Assembly (NCBI GenBank): GCA_950295325.1
Contig: OX485803.1
Span: forward strand, 53,211,554 to 53,275,553
DNA from: Polytrichum commune
Lineage: Eukaryota; Streptophyta; Polytrichopsida; Polytrichales; Polytrichaceae
Length of the DNA stretch: 64,000 nt
Direction: 5' to 3'
Part shown: positions 24,736 through 36,250 of the stretch, in pieces
Layout: every line of letters begins with the position of its first letter
Numbering within the stretch: position 1 is the stretch's first letter
Notes under the pieces: generated by a model
Told to the model about the DNA's origin: nothing
The model's input: the letters and a program-made list of their open reading frames with translations, nothing else
Databases searched by the model: none
Made by a program: the position numbers and the translations under genes

Positions 24736-25125
24736 ATCTTGAAGGCTTGTTATGCCAAGCCATGAGGTGGGACACAACACCCATTGCAATTCTCGGATCG
24801 AAATCAAATTAGCAGAGTCAATATAATTTTGTTTAAACTGTCGGGTATGATATAATTTTGTGGTCGAATGGTCCCTCAGGAGACTTCCCATGACTCAGTC
24901 GCCACCGTGCCGTGCACTCAGAGACCACCATGACGAAGACTAAAACGTGTTTTGCAATTTGATGGTAACTGGCTTAGGTGGACCCAAGAACATGACTCAC
25001 ATGGATGTGAGTCATTGCCACGACATGACGTGTACTAGCTAGGCAACTAGTACTCTAATTATCCGATTTACTGCGTGTTGTACTAATTCCCACAACACTC
25101 ACTATATTGGCAAATCTCAAAATTA

Positions 25126-26069
25126 CCGTAGTTTACTAGCAGGTTAGGCAACTTGGTGCCTAATATTTAATTAAAGTTCAAAAAGTAGGTTCGGCACCTA
25201 AAAATAGTATATTCATATTTTCGGCAATTTTCTCTTTTAATTTTTAAAAATTCGGCTTACATTCATTTTTAATTTTCTATTTCAACTTATATCTTGTACA
25301 TCTCTCTTGCATTGAATGACAAGTAAGATGTGAGTGAATAGTTGAGAATGCTCTGTGCTTTATGCAAGTAGAGTGGAGTTGTGTTCAACAATGCATATGG
25401 GATATGTAAACTTTGAGGTGAAGCACCTAGTTAGACGTCATTTTTATAACACGCATAACTTTTGCATAGAGTCTTCAAATGACATAAAATTTGTTGGAGG
25501 TGAAATATTACTTGATTTCTAAACTTTTCTTAGACCAACAAAATTCCAAAAAAGTTGATCTTCTATGCACAAATGAGCTCCAAAAAACTGTTATGAACGC
25601 ATTTTAATTTTTTGATCTTTACACGGCTGCAATGTTTTGTCCATATCTTTTGCATAAAGACTTATTTTGACACAAAACTTGTTGGAGGTGGAAGAAGGAT
25701 TGATTTCTCAACTTTTGTTAGTTGGACAAAATTCTATAAAAACTTCATCTTCTATGCTCAATTGGACTCCAAAAATTTGTGTACAACACATTTGAAAAGC
25801 CTCCCCTAGAGTCTTGCTACTTCTTAACCCATATTCTTTGTGGACTAATGTACGTGAGCTTGATTACAAAAGGAGCACCTTCTCTCCTTTAAAATTCACA
25901 TATGCTTCCACTGTAAGTAAAACCCTAGTGAGAAGTACAAATTTCTTACTTTTAGGCAATTTTGAAAAATAATTAATTTTATATTCGGCAAAAAATGCCC
26001 ATAATATTCCAAAATTTTAGGCATCTATTTGTAGAATTATTTTGTGCCGAACCTGCTATTAAACTACGG
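25126..26069. mobile_element. 944-bp TIR element with TA target duplication
   Basis: The left end CCGTAGTTTACTAGCAGGTT and the reverse complement of the right end CCGTAGTTTAATAGCAGGTT match over more than 20 bp. It is flanked by TA on both sides, and the copy-1 empty site (around 3925, AAAATTAGTGAGGGC) has a single TA, proving insertion. A TA target suggests a Tc1/mariner-type (Stowaway-like) element, though the termini are not the usual Stowaway sequence. Inside, two imperfect direct repeats of about 170-180 bp (about 25445-25605 and 25625-25800) share TTTTGCATA and TTGTTGGAGGTG blocks. Non-coding. Confidence 0.88.
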
Positions 26070-27265
26070 TATCGAGGGCTACATTATTCTACTGAGTGAT
26101 ACTAAATTCATGAATGCATGTTCATTTATTGAACATTTCAAAAAAATGAATACGTGTTTTAAGTTATTTTGTAGAATGCATTTAAAAAGGCTCCTTGTTT
26201 TCAAATAGCGACGCACACAGTTTCCCACACTTTGGCATTTTGAATTCCCAAAACCCTACATCTTATGGTGGCACTAGTTTCACTGGGTGAAGAAATTTAG
26301 TATCACCTTCACTAATTTCACACACGTACTATTAGCCCACCTTCACTTAAGTCGGATAACCAGTGAAGTGTAAGTGTAGTGTACGAATGAAAGTCTGTAG
26401 ACTTTGTCGTGTCTGCGCTGCCTACGTCGGCAATGGCTTCAATGGCTTACCGATCTTACCCATGCGTTGTCGGTATCATCTTGGATCGCAGCAGAATAAC
26501 ATTGCCAATCATTGTGTCAGTTTCTTCTTCAGATTCGTCAGAGGATGGGCTTTCAGTCAGTGGCAAATTGAGGTAAACATTTTATCTACAGCAATCATCT
26601 TGACGGTTTGTAGGTCTGAATCAGCTTTCCTAACATTCTGCTTTTCGGAAGCTCTTCCTTGCTGGCTCCCAACAATTATGCTCTGTTGCCCAGTGTTCCC
26701 TCTTTCATTCTCGTCTCTACATTGTTGTTTCGTCCTAAATGTGAGTTTCCGGTCTTGCGCAAGTGCCTGCCTAATGTCCTGTGCCAACGGCATTTAGTAC
26801 GTCTTCGATCCTAAAAACAGAGAATTACAGTTTCCGCTGTATGTACGAGCTATGCAGATAATCGAGGTTCCTTTAAGGGAGAAGACACGGTTGTGCGAAC
26901 CCATAAATTACAACTTCTGGGCAAACCTTCTGTTATGGTTAACAACAACATTTGTGGTGTTAAGAAGAGCTGGGAGATGCAGCCAGCTGAGAATGCAAAT
27001 CTTTCGTCGATTTAGGGTGCAGTTGCAAGAATAGTTTTGTGCCACAGATAATATTATGCATCATGAGCTCGATGAAAAATATCTTTCGGCTCAATTTGCG
27101 AATGTCTTTCTGTACGCCTGCCAACTGCGTTAAGAGAGTCAGAGAGTACGCTTAAGTATCAAGATGAACGAATTTTTCATCACTCCGCAGCGCATAAGTG
27201 GCTTGTTGTTCTCGATGTAACTTGGTGCTGTTTCTTGGTTGTCACGCCTTCGTCTCGGCAGAGGC

Positions 27266-27490
27266 AATGATCGGGGAGAACCGGCAGTTACTTACAGATG
27301 AACCGGTTGAGTTTGAGAAATAACCGGTTGAAGCTCAAGATTGCCGGAAAATTACCGATCATTTTAGAGGAATTTATAGAATATACCCCAATTTAAAAAA
27401 GGAGAACCGGAGGATGTCAACATGTAACTGGTTGGACTTGCAAATACTAGGATGTCAACCAGTTATGTCCAAAAATCTCCCCGATCTGTG
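27266..27490. mobile_element. 225-bp MITE with 9-bp target duplication
   Basis: Flanked by GGCAGAGGC at 27257-27265 and 27491-27499; copy 1 has a single GGCAGAGGC at 5161-5169, the empty site. The ends share an inverted GATCGGGGAG core. A 9-bp duplication points to a Mutator-like (MULE) family, with hAT less likely. Older relatives lie at 2155-2378 and 23405-23632. Confidence 0.88.
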
Positions 27491-28222
27491 GGCAGAGGCT
27501 AGAGTGCTGAACAGGATACCTACCATGCAAACCATAACCTGCATAGCCAGTCGTCGTCGACTTCTGTCTTGAGGATTAGGGTTCTTGCAGGGACCTACCG
27601 TTTTTGATAGTTTCATTTTGTGTTTCTTTTATAATAAAAAACTTTATAGTTGCAGTAACCGTGTACGTTACCTGTTGAAGGTTTTTAATACTAAAAAGTG
27701 AGTCGATAGAAGCCTGTCGGAGGATCAGGTAGGTATTGAAATCAAGTAGAAGGCTGCAAGAGCCGGCAGGGAACCCAATCGCCAAACGACAGGCTGTACC
27801 CCATTTGTGGCATCGCCTGTCGATTGCCTGATATTTCTGATTTTCTTCTTCAACCAAGGCTTTAATGTCATATATTTCCTTTTGGTAAGTGTTATCCCTT
27901 TTTTTTCATTCTAACGCCCACTCTGAAAAGGAGGCACAACCATGTCATACAGCACAATGGTCCCAATCCCTACTTTTCCACAGATTACTGATGAGTTTGT
28001 GTGGCAAATTGTTTTTTGAAGAGTCTGGAACATCGATTGATGCATGTGGAGCTGCAGATACGGAGCGAATGCGCAGATTTGCTGGGATGTCAAGTGCGTT
28101 GCAGCTCTCGATCCAGGTTTCAACTTGATCTGAAAACTGAATCCAACCTAAGTTGCAAAACCGAATATGCTTCTGGTCTTGCAGGTATGACAGGAATTCT
28201 GTCGCAGGAACTCACACCAGTT

Positions 28223-28409
28223 CACTAAACATCTGGTTTAGTATGACCCACCTATTCATCAATGACCCACTAATTGTCTTGCAATCACTGGTTGGCAACT
28301 AGGGAGGGCGGGTTCCAAATGACACTTGGTGCTACATGAAAGTCACGTAGAGCACTCTAATGAACATGGCGCACCAATTCTAATGCCATACTAAATCAGA
28401 TGTTTAGTG
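28223..28409. mobile_element. 187-bp MITE, duplicate copy
   Basis: Same CACTAAAC-ended element as at 5895-6081, in the same place relative to the F-box gene, with the same length. Confidence 0.7.
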
Positions 28410-29135
28410 TAGCTGACAGGATTTCAAAGGCGTCCTGTCAAGACACTAATCAAGATACATCCAGCTGATGACCCTGAAATGGCAGGCATGTCAATTCCCT
28501 CTATGGAAGGTGGTTGCCAGCCATTGTTAGGACACTAGGTACGGACATTCCTAGTCGTCAAATTGCAAATTCATGAGCGCGAAGGATAGGATTTTCCGGT
28601 AATTTTCCCCTGACGACCTAACCCTCGGAATCGGAATTGGTAGGCAGTTTGATGTGTGAATACGCTCTGAGGCCTTAAAGCATCGAGGAAGAATACATAT
28701 GGCGAAATAGATACTCTCAGAATAAGAATTGAAATTTTCACCTTGAAGTTTAATTTTTCCATGTTGATGCCAAAGTCGATTATGGAGATAAAAGGGCTCC
28801 CATTGCCAGGTCATGTTTGAGCGTCGTGCCGATTGGAAAGCGAGAAGGTGATAAGCACAATTTGATGATGTACAAATTTTGATGTGCGTTGGGCATCAGG
28901 AAGCGAATGTTTTGGTTTTAATTTGGACAATGTAGTACAGTGATCTGAACTGGTTGGTGTAAATGATTTATCTTCAGATCACCAATTTTATCGCAGCATT
29001 TTGATTTCGAACATATTCAAAAGAATCGGGCAGGAAATTCAATTATGTCTTTTTTTCCAGGGGTTCAAGGACTGTAGTGACTGTGATCAGCAGCTGCACA
29101 TCTGCTGTTCCAAACTCGGACATTCTTTCAAACGA

Positions 29136-30659
29136 ATGAAAATGGCTGGAACTCAGATGTCATTTTGTGTGCACAAAGAAAACCTTCAAATTGAGTCTGC
29201 CACTTGCAGCTCTGAAGCATCATGTGTTCAACCTGGCTTAGATGAACCTATCCTACCATGTCTTTCGAACCAGGACGCATGCCCACAATCTCACCAGAGT
29301 AGTGTGGTTGATATTCACATGACAAAATTCCAGGTCCAGGGAACTGTAAATAAACAACCAGGCGTTGCTTCAGTGGAGCCATCACTGGAAAGTAGATCTG
29401 GAGAGGACATGGAAAGCTGGGCAATGGGTGCCCTTGATGTAAAGATCTTACCCACATGTGATGAATATGATGGTTTATCACCCAAAAGCCAGGAGCATGT
29501 TCCCAAGGTTGAGGAGCTTAATTGGGAGGCACTTCCAGATGACATCAAAGGATGTGTTCTCAGGAAGGTGGATTATGAAAATTTATCCAAAGTCAAGATG
29601 GTATCAAAAAGCATGAAGACTTTCATACAATGTTCAGCGTTTCTTTCGTCTCGAGGGGCATCTGTTTCCAAAGAAGGTTCACTGACCTCCTTGTGTTATT
29701 ACATTAAACATGGAGGTTTACAGTGGTCAGGGTTTGATTTGCTGTTGAAGAAATGGAGGCCACTGCCAACATTGTGGTGCCTCCCACCTCCAGATCAGGA
29801 TCTGTTCAAAGAGTACCTAGTGTGCGCAGGGAATGGGCTTTTGTGCGCAAATGTCTCCAAGTCTCTTAAAAATGAAAAACTGGTAGTCTGCAACCCTATG
29901 ACACAAATCAGTAGGGTTTTGCCACCTCTCAACTTCCCACGGAACCCTGTGCTCATGCACATGGTGACAAATGCAACCTCATACAAGGTGATTGTTGTCG
30001 GGAGCTCAGGAATGTTGGGAGGAAATATTCTGTCGAGGAAAACAGAAGTTTATGACTCACGCACCTCAAAATGGGAAGTGAAAGGTGACATGCCTGGGTT
30101 GGAGTTTAGCTTGAACGAGTATCAGACGGGAATTTGCATACATGGAATCTTATACTGCATTGCATTTTTGGAAGATGGGTCTGGCAAAGGTGTGCTGGCA
30201 TATGATGTGGACGAAGGTAAATGGTTGTTGGACTGGAAATGCCCTCTACCTGGTCCGGAAAATACCAGCTCATCCTCCGTTGCTCAGCTGGTGGAGTGTG
30301 ACAGTGAAGTCTACCTGTTCCAAGAAAGAGAGACTGGTCGGACCGTGGAGCACCGGATTGACAAACTTGAGAATGACACACTTCGAGGAGGGTCTGGGAG
30401 ATGGAAGAATATTGTCAGAGAACAGAAGATGGGTGGCCGGGGCCTGTTAGTTTACCCTGAATATGTGTGTGTCAATTTTGGTGATGGGAAGGTATGTGTT
30501 TTCAATTCAATTAAGCACACAGGCAAGGTGTATGACATCCACACTGGTGGCCATTTGGGGCCTCTTCCTTTGAAATTAAACCACACGGGAAGCGAGGCAT
30601 TTCATAGCCTCAATCCACTGTCTTTCACATTTGAGCCCAATTTTAAGAGCACAGTTTGA
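29136..30659 (+). CDS. F-box/kelch-repeat protein (copy 2)
   Basis: A protein of at least 507 residues from the AUG at 29136, ending at the same place as its paralogue. The F-box follows LNWEALPDDIKGCVLRK and ends near SKSMKTFIQ; kelch-type blocks follow as in copy 1 (CNPMTQISRVLPP, TEVYDSRTSKWEV, AYDVDEGKWLLDW, FNSIKHTGKVYD). It has about 75 extra N-terminal residues not found in copy 1. The frame is open upstream to 29001 without an AUG, and a polypyrimidine tract with CAG at 29060 looks like a splice acceptor, so an upstream exon (near 28760-28805, matching the copy-1 start) is possible; a simple join there does not keep frame, so the true 5' end is unresolved. Likely role: SCF ubiquitin-ligase substrate receptor. 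Confidence 0.88.
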   Translation: MKMAGTQMSFCVHKENLQIESATCSSEASCVQPGLDEPILPCLSNQDACPQSHQSSVVDIHMTKFQVQGTVNKQPGVASVEPSLESRSGEDMESWAMGALDVKILPTCDEYDGLSPKSQEHVPKVEELNWEALPDDIKGCVLRKVDYENLSKVKMVSKSMKTFIQCSAFLSSRGASVSKEGSLTSLCYYIKHGGLQWSGFDLLLKKWRPLPTLWCLPPPDQDLFKEYLVCAGNGLLCANVSKSLKNEKLVVCNPMTQISRVLPPLNFPRNPVLMHMVTNATSYKVIVVGSSGMLGGNILSRKTEVYDSRTSKWEVKGDMPGLEFSLNEYQTGICIHGILYCIAFLEDGSGKGVLAYDVDEGKWLLDWKCPLPGPENTSSSSVAQLVECDSEVYLFQERETGRTVEHRIDKLENDTLRGGSGRWKNIVREQKMGGRGLLVYPEYVCVNFGDGKVCVFNSIKHTGKVYDIHTGGHLGPLPLKLNHTGSEAFHSLNPLSFTFEPNFKSTV

Positions 30660-32034
30660 ATGTGGGTGGAGGCCAAAAGCCCCATGTTACAATGTGCACA
30701 TAGGGATGCAGTGAGAAGAGGGTTTCTTAACTATGTCGATCCCTACATTTTTTGATTTTGGAAATAGTTCTGAAAACCACCCTTTTCAGGTCATGGCTGT
30801 TTCTGTTCCATAGTTGTGAAACAGTTCATTCACTGGATGCTTTTCATTTGAGCTGCTTGCTTGAGATGAGCATATGAGGTATTCAGGTTCTTCAGGTTTT
30901 AAAATTTGTGTTCAGGTTCTATATTTTACTTCAGAATAGAAATGAAGGGCAAAAGCTGAAGCTGACAACCGTTGTGTCCAAACTGTGACTGGCAATTCAT
31001 GGTTGGAAACTACAGCCACAGCTTGAAAATCACAACAGTTGCTGAAGGTGTCATAGAATAGGTGATCTTAGTATGCATTCATTGATTGTTTTTGGGTCTG
31101 ATCCCACCTTATGTCGAATAATGCAGAGGATGATACTGACATTTTCTGAAAACTTTGTAGATTCTAATTTCATTTTGCAAGCTAATCAACTTAGTATACA
31201 TGATGACAATTTTCATATGGAGTCACCAGACTGTAAATAGACTTGCACAATGACCATATTGCACAATGAAGGTGCATTAAAATAATCCCTAAAGGGTGTG
31301 GACAACTCCCATGACATTACTCGGCACATGTTTGTTTAGTGGGCCCGTGGAATATAACCGTCAAAAGCTTGAAAAGTTGAGTAGGATACTCAGTTTTTCA
31401 AGCATTCCACTGTTATAATATGTCGAAGGCCCACTATACAAACAGTGGGTGCTGAGTAATGTTATGCCCAAAATCTTGGTTATAGGGGCGTGGTCATGGT
31501 CATGGTCATGTCAAGTTAGCATCTCTCATTATGTGATGAATGGCATTGGCTTGCCAATCCGATTGGATTTTCTGTATCCTAGCGTCCAATGTCCTCATCT
31601 AAGGTTTAAGATCCACTTGCTTAGAGCTAGAAGTAATAATGTATGGCACAAGCACTGTGTTTAGCCAATCCTTAAAACCATCATCTTGCATGTATAAAGG
31701 ACAATGATTCTATAATAGAGGCGAGGTTACATGTAATGTGAGGTTACAAATAACATGAATATGACATTGATAATTCAAAGAGAGGAAAGGGCATATGTAA
31801 TGATAATGGGGTTGAGTAAGGTTGTGCGGGACAATGCCTTGTTCTCATTGGTTGCAAATATTGTTATGTCCACAAAGCCTAGGGTGGCCTCACCTAGGAT
31901 TGTAATGTAGAGTTATTAAATTGTATATCACTTTATAATGGTATCATTATGATTATTAACTTAGCATTCTTTGTATGTTGATAAAAATAAAGTCAAGATG
32001 AATTCATTGGTATCAAAAAAATTTGTAAATAAAA
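30660..32034. other. Intergenic, with one foldback
   Basis: 3' flank of F-box gene 2, then AT-rich DNA with no gene-like frame. The only structure I see is the foldback at 31312-31463. Confidence 0.5.
31312..31463. repeat. 150-bp foldback hairpin
   Basis: Near-palindromic: the left half (ACATTACTCGGCACATGTTT ... AAAAGTTGAGTA) pairs with the right half (TACTCAGTTTTTCAAGC ... GTGCTGAGTAATGTTA) across a loop of a few bases. The arms are about 70 nt with several mismatches. Most simply a foldback MITE; a transcript through it would form a miRNA-precursor-like hairpin. Confidence 0.7.
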
Positions 32035-32437
32035 CATTATATTCGTTAATCGGAGACTTTTGAAAGTCTCAAAATAAAATATGCCCATAGTTTGGGATGC
32101 CAATATTGTGGGCATATGGAATGTTGGGAACATCAAGAACATGACAATTTAAAAATTCGCACGTAAAGAATATTCCTAATACTAAAAATAGAAAATTGCA
32201 ATTATAATGAAAACGTGAACTCCATGTGGAAAATAACAAGCGAATATAAAAAACAAATGGTTTATGTCATTATAGAGTTTGGGGTGCGCATCCCATAAGT
32301 AAGGTTCTTATGGTTTTGGATGGCACATCCCAAACGTATACCACAATGGAGTGTGACAAGTCTACTAAGTCTATTAAAAACCAAGACTACTAAGTACTAA
32401 TGTTTTTTCCCGCCGTTAACTTTCACCTATGTTATGT

Positions 32438-35400
32438 TTACTCATCTCCATCTTCCGCTTCATATCCATTCTCGGCGTCATTTTCCGCAGCTGCAATACG
32501 TGCCAAGTTGTCTTTGGCAAAATGTATATGTTTTTGGGGGATGGTCATTGCTTCTGTGTTGGAACCTTTGCGCGGCTTCCAAGCACAAAGTATAGTATCC
32601 GTGTTTATCCAAACCGGTGTGTACGCTGAGTCCACTGTCCACTTAAAATTCTTTTTGGTGTCCCAACCTAAATAAGTGCGGAGCACGTTGTGGTCTTTAG
32701 TGCTTGGACGACAATATTCCACCTCAATTTGACGAAAGTTGGGGCTAGTTCGAACAAAATTGGGTGAAGACAATGCTTTTACCAACCAAATTGGCTTGGG
32801 ATGCTCCTCATCCCCAGCTCGTACGAGGACCAAATACCCTTCATGGCAATCAACACCTACACGAAACGACGGTGCCGGTCGATTGCGGGCAGGGCCAACG
32901 TAATGCTCGTCCATTGCGAACTCTTCACGAACGTCTCCATTGCTGAAAAACATAGTATCGGACTCCACAACCGTCAAACGACTTTGTGGCCAAAATCCTT
33001 GTGTCAAAGTCGTACGGGTGTCGCCACCAAGTGTCATCAAGGCTGAGCGAATGCGATCCCAATACGCGATCAACGGTTCATGGGTATCTCTAACACGTCT
33101 TGTGATGTCCTCCTCGCACAACTCTTTCCAATATTCAATGAATCCGGATATGCCTTTGATGATTTCCGGCCCATTCCTCATGGGTTCGGGTTTGCAAGGC
33201 TTTGGTTCCCCATCCGGGACCAAACATTTCCCATCATTGTCTTGACGCCATACGAGTATACCATCATCCGGGCCCCAATTAGGAGATGTGCACAAAAGCT
33301 TGAATTGCATGGCCGGGAGACCATCGTCCCTCATATAAAATCGGAATTGTTGTGCTTTGGTATGCCCCACCAAACGGTCCCCTCCCTTCAACATGTATGG
33401 CTTGATGAAGGCCTTGAAATTTGGTACTTCCTCAATCAAGTGCGGAATTACTGGCATATGGTCCAAATCCATATACGATTTCATAAGAAGAGGTATGGTT
33501 GGAAAATCTTCTTCATGCAACTTCATGCTCCACCGTCCGAATGATGCATCAATGTCGTCGTGTGTATGTCCCACCATCAAGAAAGACACAAACACCTCCT
33601 TGAAGATTCCTTTCGCCACGAGCAATGACCAAAAACAAAATACGTATCGACATTTGTTGTCCTTCGCACAATTATCAAGTTGAACGTGGAGAGTTGGAGG
33701 CAATGGTTTTGCACAAATGGGCTCTCCGGGTGGTTCTGGCAATGACGACATACAAACCTCCTTCCCCAAAAGCACTGCCTCATAAAGGGATGTGGTTCCA
33801 CAACCATCAAAAAGTGCACGGGAAGAATGTACCGGTGGCTTCTCAAGATCGCGCAACAGTTTTGCAAATGAACCCACCGTGTGGTTAGCATCGCCAGGGT
33901 AAAAATCCAAACCATAATGGGCATACTTTACGTCCCCATGGCCGTGGGCAATCATACCTGGAAAAAACAAACGATGCGTGACCAAAATAATCAAATAACC
34001 ACTAAACGGATGTATGGAGTTGGACATTTGCCAAACACACCCAAGAAAATTGGATAGACTTTAAACACGTAGTTGTGATTTCATACAAACCTGTGACAGC
34101 TACGGGCAACTTGAAGAGACCATCCGTGGCCTTTATTTTGCGTGCATAACAAGGGCATGCGGTTTTGGCGTGGTCCATTTTATCATGGATGACTGTTAGA
34201 ACCTCTGTGGGCCTCATTATGGATAGAGCACGATTCTTATAGTAATCTTGACGGTGTGCCTCTTGATTGTTGACATGTTCAATATATTTTTTCTGGTGTC
34301 TGGAATGAGATTCAGTGCCTATGGGGTGGGCGTCTCGAAGACCTTTGTATTTTTCACACGTCATACATCTAGCGAACTTGTCCCCGGGTCTTTTCAGAAT
34401 GTATTCCGCAAACTGCTGGTTTTTAATCACACTCAACTTGGACAAAGAAATGGGCCCACATCCCGCTATGCGACCCACTTCATTGATGTCCGTTAAGATG
34501 TTCTTCCATTTTGTGCCTGTGGGCAACACCATTTGAACAACCTTCTCCCCTGACGACAATGTCCTCGTCTTGTGGGGCATTGCATCGGCCAATGGCACTA
34601 TGATGGTGGATAGTGTCGCGGACGCTTGCAGTGTAGCCTCCCTAGGTTTCTTTGTGCCCGAGTTGCCATGAAATCGAGAGCGGCGACCCAACGATGAATA
34701 TTTTCGAAACCTATAAAAGTCAGCCTTGGAGACGGCGTGGATGGTATACCACGCTGTACAACACACATCAACATTCTCAAGTGTCACCACCTTATGCCCA
34801 TGGGTATCAAGGTGCAAATTTCTGTGGACCTCGAGTTTCTTAGCCGACCTCATACGAAAATCCGCAAGCCACATCTCTTGACGCAGAGATCTAATTTTCT
34901 CCCGCGGGAAAAATTGGCAACATTTCCTCGCGCAACAATCCTTGCCGGACACTAGACGGATAGATTCATCCCCCAAAAGCCGATCCCGTCGACGCTCCTT
35001 ATCTCCGCGAGGCACACGGTTTGAATCATATCTACGGAGGCCTTTGCGAGGACGTGTTGTGGCCAACAAAGCTAATTGTGTTTGCTTATGCCGCCGCTCA
35101 TGATCCCACAAACTCACTTCCTCATGTAGAACTCGACGAAGCGGCCATCGACGCAAGGAAAATCTCCATGTCACCGGGAACTCTACCGGAAGCAAAGAGT
35201 TCAAGATGCACACGCCAACATCATCGAGACCTAGGGCGTTGGCATCGACACAATCACGGGGATTGGAGTTTCTACATATACCATCTGCCACCGGGACACC
35301 AACCTCGTTGAGTAGAACGACATCAAGGCCAACCCATTGCTCCCTCCCGAAACCGGCACACAACGGAATGTCATCGTGGTCATCTCCGGAATGCAGAGAT

Positions 35401-35567
35401 TGTTCGTGGACTTCCAAAGATTCATGGGAGGATGTATCCACAAACACCCCCCTCACGTTTGGCACACCATTACTATCTGCCGACGGGGAAGACAGTTCAC
35501 ATTCAGCATCGGATGACGATGCATACGTCGACAACTCCAATGAACTATAACCCACATGCAACGCCAT
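32438..35567 (-). CDS. DUF7869-type putative transposase (two exons)
   Basis: Exon 1 is 35567-34091 and exon 2 is 33957-32438, joined by a 133-bp GT-AG intron (ACAG/GTTTGT ... TTCCAG/GTATG); the phases fit and give 998 residues with no internal stop. The start is the first sensible AUG at 35567. The N-terminal third is acidic/Ser-rich and ends at RFSLRRWPLRR. Next come a CCARKCCQFF Cys cluster with a basic helix, a Cys/His region (CMTCEKYKG ... GTESHSRHQKKY), HDKMDHAKTACPCY, then LDNCAKDNK and VGHTHDDIDASFGRW, hallmarks of the DUF7869 family seen in transposon-derived proteins. Acidic residues of LDN and HDDID suggest an RNase-H-like nuclease, which is inference. A broken relative occupies the same site in element A, supporting a role as the element's transposase. 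Confidence 0.8.
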
Positions 35568-35787
35568 ACAGCCTAGACCAACCACCAGAACATGATCAAC
35601 CCAACCACCACCGCAATGCATACAAGAGAGGATAGAATATATGTGGAGATAAATGGCCCAAAATTGACAAACAAATTTTGGTGCACCATTGGAGAACCTC
35701 ACGCACAAAGACGAACGCGCGTCCCAAAAAAACGTTTTAAGCATACGTCTAGGTTGTTCACTAATGTAAACAATACATGGACAAAGA
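35568..35787. promoter_or_regulatory. Upstream region of DUF7869 gene
   Basis: About 220 bp between the AUG of the leftward gene and the relic of the rightward gene's 3' end. It would hold the promoter and 5' UTR of the DUF7869 gene. I see no distinct motif. Confidence 0.3.
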
Positions 35788-36250
35788 GGAGAACACTCGT
35801 TAGTCGTCCAGGAGGGCCCTGCTGTTCGGACCAGCGCCTGTCCACATACAACCGACGACGAAATCAGAAATCCGAGAACGCCACATGCATTTACGAACGC
35901 GCGTTCGTGACCTCAGTAACTTCTCCATGTACATCCGGCGGCCTTCGAGATCCCTCAAATGAGAGCACCCTGAGGAATATCGGTTTTGTAGGTCAAAGTA
36001 CCATGTTGACTTAGGAACCTGCGCGATATACTATCACAAGAGAACACTTGTCCATACGCACAAAATTAGCAAATCTGCAGATGATGCCTGAATCAACTCC
36101 AACAATATTTTGAACACTGAGCACCTCCATATTGTGAATTTGATTATGTTGACTTTTGCGTACCTACCCATTTACGAACGGACGTTCGTAAATGGGTGCG
36201 ACCCCGTGTTCACATCCTTCACGGACGAGCGATGAGCATATTTTTCTTGC
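35788..36250 (+). pseudogene. Truncated relic of the ParB-like gene 3' end
   Basis: Matches about 59514-59990, the last coding part, intron and 3' flank of the large ParB-like gene. Shared blocks include GGAGGGMCCTGCTG, GACCAGCGCC/GTCCAGCGCC, GGCCTTSGAGA and GGTTTTGTAGG, and palindromes occur at the corresponding places (about 35890 and 36171). The frame is disrupted. It indicates that the element once held, or recombined with, a second copy of this gene. Confidence 0.6.

Larger units (their letters stand above)
23150..28760. repeat. Segmental duplication, copy 2 (upstream part)
   Basis: Collinear with 1870-6430. Copy 2 differs by clean insertions: the 944-bp TA-flanked element (25126-26069) and the 225-bp MITE (27266-27490), both absent from copy 1, which therefore supplies empty sites. 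The block leads directly into the second F-box gene. Element A lies between the two copies. Confidence 0.85.
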
